Origin: Euryarchaeota archaeon UBA287
GTDB taxonomy: Archaea > Thermoplasmatota > UBA186 > UBA287
NCBI GenBank assembly: GCA_002495235.1
Contig: DAEG01000085.1
Coordinates: 1 to 9,812, forward strand
Reading direction: 5' to 3'
Length of the DNA: 9,812 nt
The notes below the pieces were generated by a model. That model was not told the origin of the DNA. It did no database searches and saw nothing but the letters and a program-made list of their open reading frames with translations. The position numbers and the translations under genes are program-made. Shown here in pieces: positions 1 to 5,969 of the stretch; position 1 is the first letter of the stretch; each line of letters starts with the position of its first letter.

Positions 1-246
1 GGTGGAGAGCAGCAGAGGGTCGCCATAGCGAGGGCGTTGATAAACGACCCAGAAGTTATATTCGCGGACGAGCCCACGGGCTCTCTGGACAGCGTTGCGG
101 CTGAGAATGTCATGGACCTGCTCAGCGCTCTGCACAAGCGCGGCATAACCATTGTTTTAGTCACACACGAAGAGTCCTTCACAAAGTATGCGACCAGGAT
201 GATACGGCTTGTTGACGGATCAATAGCTGAGGAGAGGAGGTTGTGA
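1..246 (+). CDS. ABC transporter ATP-binding protein, 5'-truncated
   Basis: This is the C-terminal 81 residues of an ABC ATPase whose start lies left of the window; the frame is open from base 1. It opens inside the ABC signature (GGEQQRVAIARAL), followed by the Walker B and D-loop stretch VIFADEPTGSLD and the H-loop histidine in VTHE. The wording EPTGSLD and the short C-terminus after the H-loop are typical of LolD/MacB-type ATPases, which pair with FtsX-like permeases and hydrolyse ATP at the membrane to drive export or envelope remodelling. The stop is one base before the ATG of the permease at 248, so the two are surely one operon. The substrate cannot be told from sequence. Confidence 0.93.
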   Translation, partial: GGEQQRVAIARALINDPEVIFADEPTGSLDSVAAENVMDLLSALHKRGITIVLVTHEESFTKYATRMIRLVDGSIAEERRL

Positions 247-247
247 G

Positions 248-1777
248 ATGGCAAAAGGCAACAGGTTCGTTATGAGCTCCGCGGCGCGTCTTCTGGCTGC
301 CAACGAGTTCAGGGAGCACCGGAGGATATACGTGGTCATAATCTTCGCCATAGGCATAACGATGTCCACGTTCCTTCTGTCGACGTGTTATGAGTTCTAC
401 ATGCAGCAGGTCATAAACACGGGAATAAAGAACGGCATTTCATCGGATGCCCTGATAATGGGTCCGGGCATGACGGTGAGGGATGCCATAGGTGGTGCGA
501 TGCCGATGTCTTACGCGTCGCAGATAGCGGAGGCCATAAACGCCACCGGGCGCTATAATGTCACGATGCGCACCGTCTTTCAGGGAGCCGCCTTCTACGG
601 CGGGGTCGAGTACGGCAAAACCGGGCGCTACGAGGGGGCGGTCATAGACGGCATAGACCTGAAGAGCGACCCCAGAGTGTATGACCTCAGGAGCACTATC
701 GTCGAGGGTGAGTGGTTTGATGATTACCTGGCAAAGAATCCCGGGGCTCTGGAGGGTGATTTCGGGTCTCAGATGACAGCAAGCCTGGCATACATACTGA
801 ACGAGGCGATGTACTCCGATTGGTCGACCCTGCCGGTGACAGGGCCTCTGATGAGATCTTTTCGCCCTGGCCTGGAGCTCTTCCAGAGGGCCGCCTATTC
901 CCGGGCTACCGCGTACCCGGCTCTGGTGGGCAGATCTCTGGCCGACATCGCGGGCCTGAAGGTGGGTGATGATTTTACTATACTGGTGGAGAAGGGAGGC
1001 AACCTGGGAAACATAACCTTCGCAAGGTACAAGGCGATAGGGGTGTACGACATAGGCCTCCCGCTCATAGAGCAGATGGTTGTCATAACGCCGATCGACG
1101 GGCTAAGGCAGATAGCCGGAAGGACCCTGAGCGAGAACGCAGCGACGACCATAGCGGTGAGATCGCTCAGCATACCTCCCAGCGATCACGGTGCCATAAA
1201 GAACGATCTGACTGGCATAATCTCGAACATGACCGTGACCATGCCCGAAGGCGGCTTGGCCGCTGTGAAGCCTGCGGTCTTTACATGGCACGACGTGCTC
1301 CTCTACGTGAACGGCACGATGTTCGATACGGAGACCAATCTGGCAATATTCTTCATGACATTCACGCTGGCGCTCTGTGCGATCGCGATATACTACGTGA
1401 TGGACTCCATAGTGCTGAGGAAGATGAGGCAGATAGGCATAACAAAGGCCATAGGGGCTACGAACCTCACAGTAGGGCTGTCCTTCCTGTACCAGGCCCT
1501 CCTCGTGGGCGGGTGCGCGTCAGTGCTGGGCCTGACCCTCGGCTACATAGCGCTCTATGCAGTGCAGACGATAGGTCTTCAGAACTTCCTGCAGACGGGG
1601 GCTGTGCTGCGGTTAGCCACGCCGGTGGACATAAACTACATAGTGCAGCCGTGGGCCGTGGCACTCACCGTGATACTGCCCGTAGTGGTCTCCCTGCTCG
1701 CCTCTCTCCTGCCGGCGAGGCACGCGGCCTCGCTCGACCCTGTGGAGTGCATAAGAAGAGGACAGGGGGCGATGTGA
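248..1777 (+). CDS. ABC transporter permease, FtsX/MacB type
   Basis: A 509-residue membrane permease that would form the transport partner of the ATPase just upstream. One hydrophobic helix lies near the N-terminus (about residues 28-46), then a large, probably extracytoplasmic domain of about 300 residues, then three hydrophobic segments at about 365-385, 410-435 and 470-490. This is the 1+3 layout of MacB/LolC-type permeases. The FtsX core is recognisable: the KMRQIGITKAIGAT cytoplasmic loop after the second helix and the C-terminal PARHAASLDPVECIRRG ending. The ATG is supported by a GGAGG about 7 bases upstream. MacB-like pairs move lipoproteins, peptides or drugs or act mechanically on the envelope; I cannot say which here. 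Codon use is rich in ATA and AGG. Confidence 0.92.
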   Translation: MAKGNRFVMSSAARLLAANEFREHRRIYVVIIFAIGITMSTFLLSTCYEFYMQQVINTGIKNGISSDALIMGPGMTVRDAIGGAMPMSYASQIAEAINATGRYNVTMRTVFQGAAFYGGVEYGKTGRYEGAVIDGIDLKSDPRVYDLRSTIVEGEWFDDYLAKNPGALEGDFGSQMTASLAYILNEAMYSDWSTLPVTGPLMRSFRPGLELFQRAAYSRATAYPALVGRSLADIAGLKVGDDFTILVEKGGNLGNITFARYKAIGVYDIGLPLIEQMVVITPIDGLRQIAGRTLSENAATTIAVRSLSIPPSDHGAIKNDLTGIISNMTVTMPEGGLAAVKPAVFTWHDVLLYVNGTMFDTETNLAIFFMTFTLALCAIAIYYVMDSIVLRKMRQIGITKAIGATNLTVGLSFLYQALLVGGCASVLGLTLGYIALYAVQTIGLQNFLQTGAVLRLATPVDINYIVQPWAVALTVILPVVVSLLASLLPARHAASLDPVECIRRGQGAM

Positions 1778-1827
1778 TCCTGATGCAGGTGCCAGCTGGC
1801 TGATCGCAGGGTCACGGATGGAGCGCC

Positions 1828-1842
1828 TTTTTGTTCTTTTTT
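1828..1842 (+). terminator. T-rich archaeal terminator after the ABC operon
   Basis: A run of pyrimidines dominated by T (five Ts, then TTTTTT after a short break) sits about 50 bases after the permease stop. Archaeal RNA polymerase terminates at such T tracts without needing a hairpin. It is flanked by weakly complementary GGAGC and GGCTCC segments. Confidence 0.5.
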
Positions 1843-1846
1843 CGGC

Positions 1847-1880
1847 GAGAAGGCTCCCTGCTAAAGCAGGGGTAGTTCAC
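1847..1880 (+). mobile_element. Possible IS200/IS605-type element end (solo hairpin)
   Basis: The sequence contains a perfect 6-bp hairpin, CCCTGC-TAAA-GCAGGG at 1856-1871, directly followed by GGTAGTTCAC and preceded by GAGAAGGCTCC. From memory, many IS200/IS605 and IS1341 (TnpB) elements end with a hairpin of C/G-rich arms followed by GTAGTTCAC, preceded by a GAAGC-like stretch. No tnpA or tnpB frame is present nearby, so at most this is a solitary end or a non-autonomous remnant. The resemblance rests on recall of the family consensus and was not checked by alignment. Confidence 0.35.
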
Positions 1881-2370
1881 TGCTCTGTTCCCTGTCTGTT
1901 GAGAGGATCCTGCGGTCTGTTCTCGAGTGGCGTGGGCCTGTGCGCTGCGGGCCTCTCTCTTCAGGGCTGCGTCATCACCCCCTCCAAGCCGTTCCGGTGT
2001 GGGCCGGCCGCGCTTCAGGACAGGTCATTCTGAGTCGAGTGTGGACTGGAGGTGCCGTATCAGCATTCCTAAGGAAGTGGGACTGCTGCACGATCTATAG
2101 TGCTCTCGTTCGGACCGACGGAGGCCTCCCAGGTGGATCGCACAGCGCGAACAGGCGTAAAAAAAGAGAGGCGCGTATGAAAAGGGACTAATACGGTATT
2201 ACTCCCTGCCTATCGGGATATCCATGTCCGTGACCGGGGGCGGGCAGGGGGGCCGGATCTCTCATTTGCCGGTGCTGAGACCGGTGTGGGACCGTGGATG
2301 CAAAAAAGCGATGCGTGCCCAGTGAGATCATCAAAAAGTGGCCCGGACCTAGATGGTGCCGTGGATGGCG
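1881..2370. other. Gene-free stretch of about 490 bases
   Basis: I see no convincing gene on either strand. Several short open frames exist, but none has family-like residues, a clear ribosome site or continuity with a neighbour. Two items stand out: a 25-base imperfect palindrome at 2183-2207 and an A-rich run at about 2159-2165. The stretch lies between the ABC operon terminator and the first repeat copy and may be decayed sequence. Confidence 0.5.
2183..2207. repeat. 25-base imperfect palindrome
   Basis: Arms AGGGAcTAATAC and GTATTAcTCCCT surround a single central G, with one C/C mismatch per arm pair; the inner TAATAC-G-GTATTA is perfect. Such a symmetric site could be a dimeric regulator site, an element end or chance. 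It is not next to a gene start that I accept. Confidence 0.45.
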
Positions 2371-2380
2371 AGATCCTGCT

Positions 2381-2690
2381 CTATCTTCCGAGGATCCCGA
2401 ATGCAGCCCTCTGCATGAATTTCAGGGATCCCAGCAACGGAACGATAGATGAAATCGCAGGGATGATACGATCCTGCAAGGCAGGATCTATAGACCGGAT
2501 CTCTGGATTCGGTCGTATACTACCATGCTGAAGCAGGGTATATAAACCGCATTCCATGCGGTTGTATACAACCTTGCCAAAGCAAGGTTTATAGAACGAG
2601 TTCCGACTCGTTCGTAACATTCCGCCGAGGCTTTTAGTTGAGGGCTTTGAAATGCGACTGGTAATAACGGCCTGCAGCAGCCCCAGATTG
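2381..2690 (-). pseudogene. Gene-end remnant, repeat copy 1 (flavoprotein C-terminus)
   Basis: Read on the minus strand, this ends in PLLGSLKFMQRAAFGILGR followed by TAG at 2381-2383, matching the ends of copies 3 and 4 residue for residue at most positions and without gaps. Further upstream in the protein it reads ISKPSTKSLGGM, corresponding to GISRKAIEGLGGM in copy 3. A hairpin array (2466-2618) is inserted between these two parts. Here the insert is a whole number of codons, so one frame stays open through it. No start or conserved N-terminal part can be seen. The upper boundary is approximate and runs towards the promoter of the next TA module. I infer a decayed 3' end of a reductase-type flavoprotein gene (see copies 3 and 5). 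Confidence 0.6.
2466..2618. repeat. Hairpin array, three modules (X-W-Y)
   Basis: Six hairpins in a row are joined by alternating TATA and GTATAC linkers. In order: 2470-2488 (stem GATCCTGC/GCAGGATC), TATA, 2493-2514 (GACCGGATC/GATTCGGTC, one G-T pair), GTATAC; 2521-2540 (TACCATGC/GCAGGGTA, one mismatch), TATA, 2545-2563 (AACCGCAT/ATGCGGTT), GTATAC; 2570-2589 (AACCTTGC/GCAAGGTT), TATA, 2594-2613 (GAACGAGT/ACTCGTTC), then GTAAC. Loops are 3-4 bases. The stems differ from one another by paired, compensatory changes. It interrupts the gene remnant right after GGM. It could act as single-stranded DNA or as RNA; there is no evidence of a product. Confidence 0.85.
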
Positions 2691-2713
2691 ACCGCATGCG
2701 CGAGGTGCACAAA

Positions 2714-2722
2714 GTTTAATAA
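2714..2722 (+). promoter_or_regulatory. Candidate TATA box for the RelBE-like operon
   Basis: TTTAATAAA preceded by a purine-rich ACAAAG lies about 30-39 bases before the antitoxin start. At the usual archaeal spacing, transcription would begin near 2744-2748 and leave a leader of only a few bases. Confidence 0.45.
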
Positions 2723-2752
2723 AGCAGGGAAATAATAGATTAAGTGAGCAAA

Positions 2753-2950
2753 ATGGAAGAGATCGAAGTCATATATGAAAAGGGAAGGCTCAGGATCGTG
2801 AAGCCTGCCAGAATTGATTCCGACACAGTGAAGGTGAGAATACTGAACAGAGACGAGATCCTGACAGAAGAGGACATGGAGGACGTCCTTAAGGCTGTGA
2901 GCGAGAGAGAAGAGGGAAAGTACCACGGGTTTGATGAAGTGTTCGGATGA
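2753..2950 (+). CDS. Antitoxin of a RelBE-type TA module
   Basis: A 65-residue protein, small and charged, directly upstream of and overlapping a RelE-fold toxin by four bases (ATGA), the classic type II TA order. Its role is inferred from this position: it would bind and neutralise the toxin and repress the shared promoter. The N-terminal EVIYEKGRLRIVKPARI resembles the start of the small archaeal AF2212/DUF104-like antitoxins; the rest (acidic EEDMEDVLKAV, then a GFDEVFG tail) is not diagnostic. I prefer the ATG at 2753, since the family motif begins right after it; a GTG at 2744 would add three residues. There is no strong ribosome site. Confidence 0.72.
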   Translation: MEEIEVIYEKGRLRIVKPARIDSDTVKVRILNRDEILTEEDMEDVLKAVSEREEGKYHGFDEVFG

Positions 2951-3207
2951 GTTTTGAGGTTGTATTCTCACCAAAGAGCGCTAAGCAGATAAGATCACTG
3001 GATGAGGGTATCAGGGAAAGAGTAAGGCAAGCGGTCATCGAGATCGGCAGCGATCCGCGGCACAGAGGAACGATAAAGGTAAAGGGCTATGAGAACATAA
3101 GAAGAAAGAGAGCGGGTAACTACAGGATACTTTATACAATAGACAAGCAGCGAAACGAGGTTCTGGTGGTAAAGATAGAGAAGAGGAGCGAAACCACCTA
3201 CAAATAG
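2947..3207 (+). CDS. RelE/ParE-superfamily toxin (mRNA interferase)
   Basis: An 86-residue basic protein with the RelE fold pattern: VVFSPKSAKQIRSLD at the start, a helical RERVRQAV segment, the central basic strand IRRKRAGNYRILYTID and the C-terminal strand VLVVKIEKRSETTYK. Family members cut mRNA on the ribosome or, in the ParE branch, poison gyrase. The GNYRILY core and the arginine/tyrosine-bearing end favour the RelE branch. It overlaps the antitoxin stop by four bases, so translation is coupled. Length is normal and no damage is seen. The substrate and cleavage specificity cannot be read from the sequence. Confidence 0.88.
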   Translation: MSFEVVFSPKSAKQIRSLDEGIRERVRQAVIEIGSDPRHRGTIKVKGYENIRRKRAGNYRILYTIDKQRNEVLVVKIEKRSETTYK

Positions 3208-3309
3208 CCTGGTTTAAATGCGCTTGTTGTTTCTCTGTCTCAACCATTATGGCAGAGGGTGCAGAACCGTTCACTTATCAGCCAGCCAGTTTCTGGCCTT
3301 TCTTTCATT

Positions 3310-3429
3310 TTATCTTCCGACAATCCCGAAGGCAGCCCTCTGCACGGATTTCAGGGATCCTGCTGGAATGACAGAGCGCAGGCCAATCAGCATCCGAGGC
3401 AGTTTGAGATCCCGAGCGCAGGTGGTCAT
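3310..3429 (-). pseudogene. Gene-end remnant, repeat copy 2, as a 39-codon hybrid frame
   Basis: The last about 18 codons, GSLKSVQRAAFGIVGR plus TAA at 3310-3312, match the C-terminal end of the other copies closely. This is the shortest of the four 3' copies: the part that would reach the hairpin-array point has been replaced by unrelated sequence and there is no array. The frame happens to open with an ATG (3427-3429) overlapping the AbiEii stop as ATGA, so it could be translated by coupling after abiEii as a chimeric 39-residue peptide. I regard it as a remnant, and its expression as unproven. Confidence 0.55.
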
Positions 3430-4342
3430 CTCTCTTTTGAGAGCTTCTGTCTCTGACGCTGGATCAGGGGATGACTGTTCAGGAGAGGGTTGAGCACTCC
3501 TTTGGGATCCATGTTCTCAGTCTCCGATCTGCCTGTTCTGAAGAAATCCTCCAGAACTTCCATCTCGCATGGTTTCAGCTCCTTCACGAGCCCGCTCAGA
3601 AAAGTCTTGACCGCTTCATAGATATCCGCCGGAGGTTTTGCCCTCAGCAGGTTCTTCAGGTAACTGTCAATGGCGGCTTTTTTGACGGCTCCTTCGATGT
3701 CCGTCTCGTGGAGATTCAGCCCGTCCATCAGGCTCTCGATCACAAGACATTCCCTGAGGGTGCCCCTGTCGAAGTCCGAGCGGGCGATCATGTAGGCATC
3801 GAACACGTCTCTTCCAGAGCTCCTGCTGAGGAGGGTTGCCAGCTTGTTCGAGAACAGCTCTTCTCTCTGCGGCGTCAGCACTCCAAAGTGCTCTTTCGTC
3901 CCTACGTGAAGAAATTTGCCGTAGATGTCACTGCGCATCACGGGCATTCTCCGCATATACCCTATCTCGATCTTGAAAGAGTCATGAGCCTTCATGAGAT
4001 CTGTGTAGTGCACGTCCATGCGCGTGAGAGGATAGCTTGCCTGAATGGAGATATCTGCGTATCCCATGTCGTTCAGGACTCTCTTTAGATGCGTGTCTAT
4101 CTCATCCCTCTCCTCATACCACTCCTTCTTTCCCGAGTGGCGGTAGTTGAAGTCCAGGTCTATGGACAGCCTTGATACGCTCTTGAGATGGATGAAGTTC
4201 AGCGCCGTTCCGCCATAGAGCGCTCTTTCAGGAATCTGACCTCGCTCATCCTGAGGAGGAGATCACTTATCCGCAGTGTCTTCTCCACGTATCTCGGTTC
4301 CATACCCATCTCGAGGCTGATCTGTGCGACGTCGTATTCCAT
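3426..4342 (-). pseudogene. abiEii: AbiEii-type nucleotidyltransferase toxin, frameshifted
   Basis: AbiEii proteins are DNA-polymerase-beta-like nucleotidyltransferases, the toxins of the AbiE system known from phage abortive infection. The start ATG at 4340-4342 overlaps the AbiEi stop by one base. The first 40 codons (MEYDVAQISLEMG... to FLKE) are in one frame, which then ends at a TGA near 4199. The continuation, ALYGGTALNFIHL through RLSIDLDFNY and on to the TGA at 3426-3428, is in the next frame. The upper part of that second frame has no usable start and meets a stop near 4263. Joined, they give about 305 residues, normal for the family, with the GGT motif and the DLD metal-binding pair. 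The break lies at about 4221-4230, at the 10-base palindrome AGAGCGCTCT. A one-base loss, a sequencing error or programmed slippage could explain it; no canonical slippery heptamer is visible. Confidence 0.85.
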
Positions 4343-5151
4343 CAGATCCCCCTCAGATAATCTTCGAACCCTTCCGGCACATAGAGGTTCCATCGTTTAT
4401 TCAGCAGGCTCGGTCTGCCTCTCTCGAGCTGCATCGGCGTCCTGCCTATCCCTGCTCTGATCCTCTCGAGCAGTTCGCTGCCCACGTCCTCATAGTAGAT
4501 GGAGCGCTTCGAGAGCAGTTCTAAGACGTATCCGGCCTTTCTGAGGGTGAAGTCACTGTTCCTTCTCTCCAGGATCACGAAGAGCTTCTCAAAGTCCATG
4601 CCGCTGAGCATCTCAAGGCTCTTAAGGCACTCCTCCCAGCCTCCTGCGTAGCACACTCTCTGGAGGCAGTCAGCGAATGTCCTCTCCTTGCCGGAGACCC
4701 TGAGCGGAGCGTTTCTGTGCCTGCTCTCTTCAACTCCGGTCTCCAGGTCACTGACATAGACCGGGCGGAATGAGAGCCCCCCGAAATCGAATGGGGCAAA
4801 GCGCTCCTCCTTTCTGATGCACACGTAGACCTCGTTGTACATGGAATAGGCCGCTCCATGGTATTCCAGCGCGGAGTGGTACCCTATGAAATACCTCTCC
4901 CTCAGCTTTGAGGCGAGCAGGAACCTGTCTACGGTAAAATTTTCCGGGGTCTCCAGCTCTCCGAGCGCGAGGTAGAGCCCCCTCCTGACGCGGACGAGCT
5001 TCCCCTGCCTCAGGAGCTTCTTCAGATACTCGTTGTAGGCGTACCTCATGTCAACGTCGCCTGCCACCCGCCTGACGGCGTCCAGAGCTTCCCCTGAACT
5101 GACAACCTTCAGCCCGAGGAGATCCCTGTAGACCCGGTCGATCTTTCTCAT
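4342..5151 (-). CDS. abiEi: AbiEi-type antitoxin and autoregulator
   Basis: A 269-residue intact protein just upstream of, and overlapping by one base, the AbiEii toxin frame. It has the AbiEi pattern: an N-terminal winged helix (about residues 1-65, ending in the wing motif VRRGLYLAL), then the conserved YHSALEYHG segment at about 94-102, the SGKERTFADCLQR stretch and the CYAGGWEECLK segment near 170. In characterised systems AbiEi counters AbiEii and represses the operon by binding inverted repeats at the promoter. The ATG at 5149-5151 has no ribosome site, consistent with a transcript of very short leader. The protein shows no sign of decay, unlike its partner. Confidence 0.88.
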   Translation of the reverse strand: MRKIDRVYRDLLGLKVVSSGEALDAVRRVAGDVDMRYAYNEYLKKLLRQGKLVRVRRGLYLALGELETPENFTVDRFLLASKLRERYFIGYHSALEYHGAAYSMYNEVYVCIRKEERFAPFDFGGLSFRPVYVSDLETGVEESRHRNAPLRVSGKERTFADCLQRVCYAGGWEECLKSLEMLSGMDFEKLFVILERRNSDFTLRKAGYVLELLSKRSIYYEDVGSELLERIRAGIGRTPMQLERGRPSLLNKRWNLYVPEGFEDYLRGI

Positions 5152-5153
5152 TT

Positions 5154-5175
5154 TTACAATTGGTGAATGTTGTAA
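5154..5175 (-). promoter_or_regulatory. Candidate AbiEi operator: inverted repeat
   Basis: Inverted arms TTACAA (5154-5159) and TTGTAA (5170-5175) with a 10-base spacer lie between the TATA-like element at 5179-5185 and the abiEi ATG. This is where a bound repressor would block initiation. The link to AbiEi is inferred from known autoregulation in the family. Confidence 0.45.
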
Positions 5176-5178
5176 CTG

Positions 5179-5185
5179 TATTTAA
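5179..5185 (-). promoter_or_regulatory. Candidate TATA box for abiE
   Basis: On the minus strand this reads TTAAATA, centred about 31 bases before the abiEi ATG. The expected transcription start is near 5157, giving a nearly leaderless mRNA. Confidence 0.45.
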
Positions 5186-5229
5186 CCATTATTACTTTAA
5201 ATTTTTGTCAGGGATCCATGGCCAGCGCT

Positions 5230-5705
5230 CTATTTTCCCAGGATCCTGAAACCAGCGCGCTGCACGGATTTCGAGGAGGCGAGTCCTGCGACCCCGGCGG
5301 ATATCGCGGGCATGATACGACCTCGCTTTGCGAGGTCTATAGACCGAATCTCTGGATTCGGTCGTATACAACCTTGCCGAAGCAAGGTTTATAGAACGAG
5401 TTCCGACTCGTTCGTATACGATCCTGCAAAGCAGGATCTATAGACCGAATCTCTGGATTCGGTCGTAACATCCCGCCTAAACCCTCAATTGCCTTTCTGG
5501 AGATCCCCGGAAACGCAACGAGCCATGGAAACAGCCAGCCCAGATATTTGTGGTATTTAAGAAGATCCTGCAGCTCCGGTCTGTAGTTCCGTTCAGGACA
5601 TGTGTTGTCTTTGGCAGCGGTCTCTCCGCTCCGGAGAGCCCTTCAGGCATCTCTTTCTGTAGCGTAAATGGTCTCTGCGATGAGGTCTCTCAGGATCTCG
5701 GGCAT
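5230..5705 (-). pseudogene. Reductase-type flavoprotein remnant, repeat copy 3
   Basis: This is the longest remnant. Minus-strand reading from 5705 is one frame of 79 codons broken only by a TGA at 5643-5645. It includes LIAETIYATERDA, then RALRSGETAAKDN, then YRPELQDLLKYHKYLGWL, then LVAFPGISRKAIEGLGGM. The RALRSGETAA stretch resembles the segment after the GDA motif in geranylgeranyl reductase-like flavoproteins (compare AAAKTGKMAAED in the intact gene at 7376-8515). A hairpin array follows at 5315-5469. After it the frame resumes as PAISAGVAGL and ASSKSVQRAGFRILGK, ending in TAG at 5230-5232. Because the array length is not a multiple of three and carries a stop, the gene is dead. Assignment to the flavoprotein family is inference from short motifs plus copy 5. 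Confidence 0.6.
5315..5469. repeat. Hairpin array, three modules (Z-Y-X)
   Basis: Same architecture as at 2466-2618: 5319-5337 (stem GACCTCGC/GCGAGGTC), TATA, 5342-5363 (GACCGAATC/GATTCGGTC), GTATAC; 5370-5389 (AACCTTGC/GCAAGGTT), TATA, 5394-5413 (GAACGAGT/ACTCGTTC), GTATAC; 5420-5438 (GATCCTGC/GCAGGATC), TATA, 5443-5464 (GACCGAATC/GATTCGGTC), GTAAC. All six stems are perfect. The second hairpins of modules Z and X are identical over 22 bases. Modules X and Y also occur in the copy 1 array, in the opposite order but the same orientation. Confidence 0.88.
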
Positions 5706-5780
5706 CGGATAAAACACAGATCCTCGACCGCAACAGAAATAAGCAGCAAGGAACAATCTGATAAGCAGGAAGTGAGATTG

Positions 5781-5969
5781 ATGGACATTCCTGAGATCGA
5801 GAGAAGGCTGCTCGAGCTGGACAAGGAGCTGCACTCTCTGCTGAAGGCTGTCAGAGAGGCAAAAAAGCCCCGGGGCGCCGTTAAATCCGCAGCGGGAGCG
5901 TGGGGTTATGATGTGGACAGTGTGGAGTTCACAAGAGAGCTGAGGCGGACGAGAAGAGCGGGGTTATGA
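5781..5969 (+). CDS. VapB-like antitoxin
   Basis: A 62-residue protein overlapping the PIN-domain toxin by four bases (ATGA), so the pair is translationally coupled. The N-terminal half is a likely amphipathic helix or coiled coil (IERRLLELDKELHSLLKAV). A basic linker (KKPRGAVKS) and a C-terminal VDSVEFTRELRRTRRAGL follow, which would wrap the toxin. It does not carry an obvious AbrB or ribbon-helix-helix signature. Its role is inferred from position and size. I chose the ATG at 5781, with AGGA about 11-14 bases upstream. The frame is open further upstream to 5550, but that part overlaps the decayed gene on the other strand and lacks protein-like sequence. Confidence 0.75.
   Translation: MDIPEIERRLLELDKELHSLLKAVREAKKPRGAVKSAAGAWGYDVDSVEFTRELRRTRRAGL

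Noticed and set aside
1285..1803. A 172-codon frame inside the permease
   Set aside because: An arginine- and histidine-rich translation in the wrong frame of a well supported permease gene.
1818..2191. Small genes after the ABC operon
   Set aside because: No ribosome sites, no recognisable motifs, and cysteine-rich low-plausibility translations; one overlaps the terminator and IS-like hairpin.
2466..2618. CRISPR-like array
   Set aside because: Spacing is about 50 bases but there are no unique spacers: every part is a hairpin arm, loop or fixed linker, and there are only three modules per array.
2381..2974. A 197-codon minus-strand gene
   Set aside because: Its N-terminal third is only the antisense of the RelBE-like antitoxin; the rest is the repeat remnant plus hairpin array.
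3471..4088. A 205-codon plus-strand gene
   Set aside because: It is the antisense shadow of AbiEii, which has clear family motifs on the minus strand.
4190..4240. Programmed -1 frameshift in abiEii
   Set aside because: A -1 slip would restore the frame, but there is no slippery heptamer at the junction, so mutation or sequencing error is preferred.
5550..5780. N-terminal extension of the VapB-like antitoxin
   Set aside because: The frame is open but the sequence is not protein-like, overlaps the better supported minus-strand remnant, and a good ATG exists at 5781.
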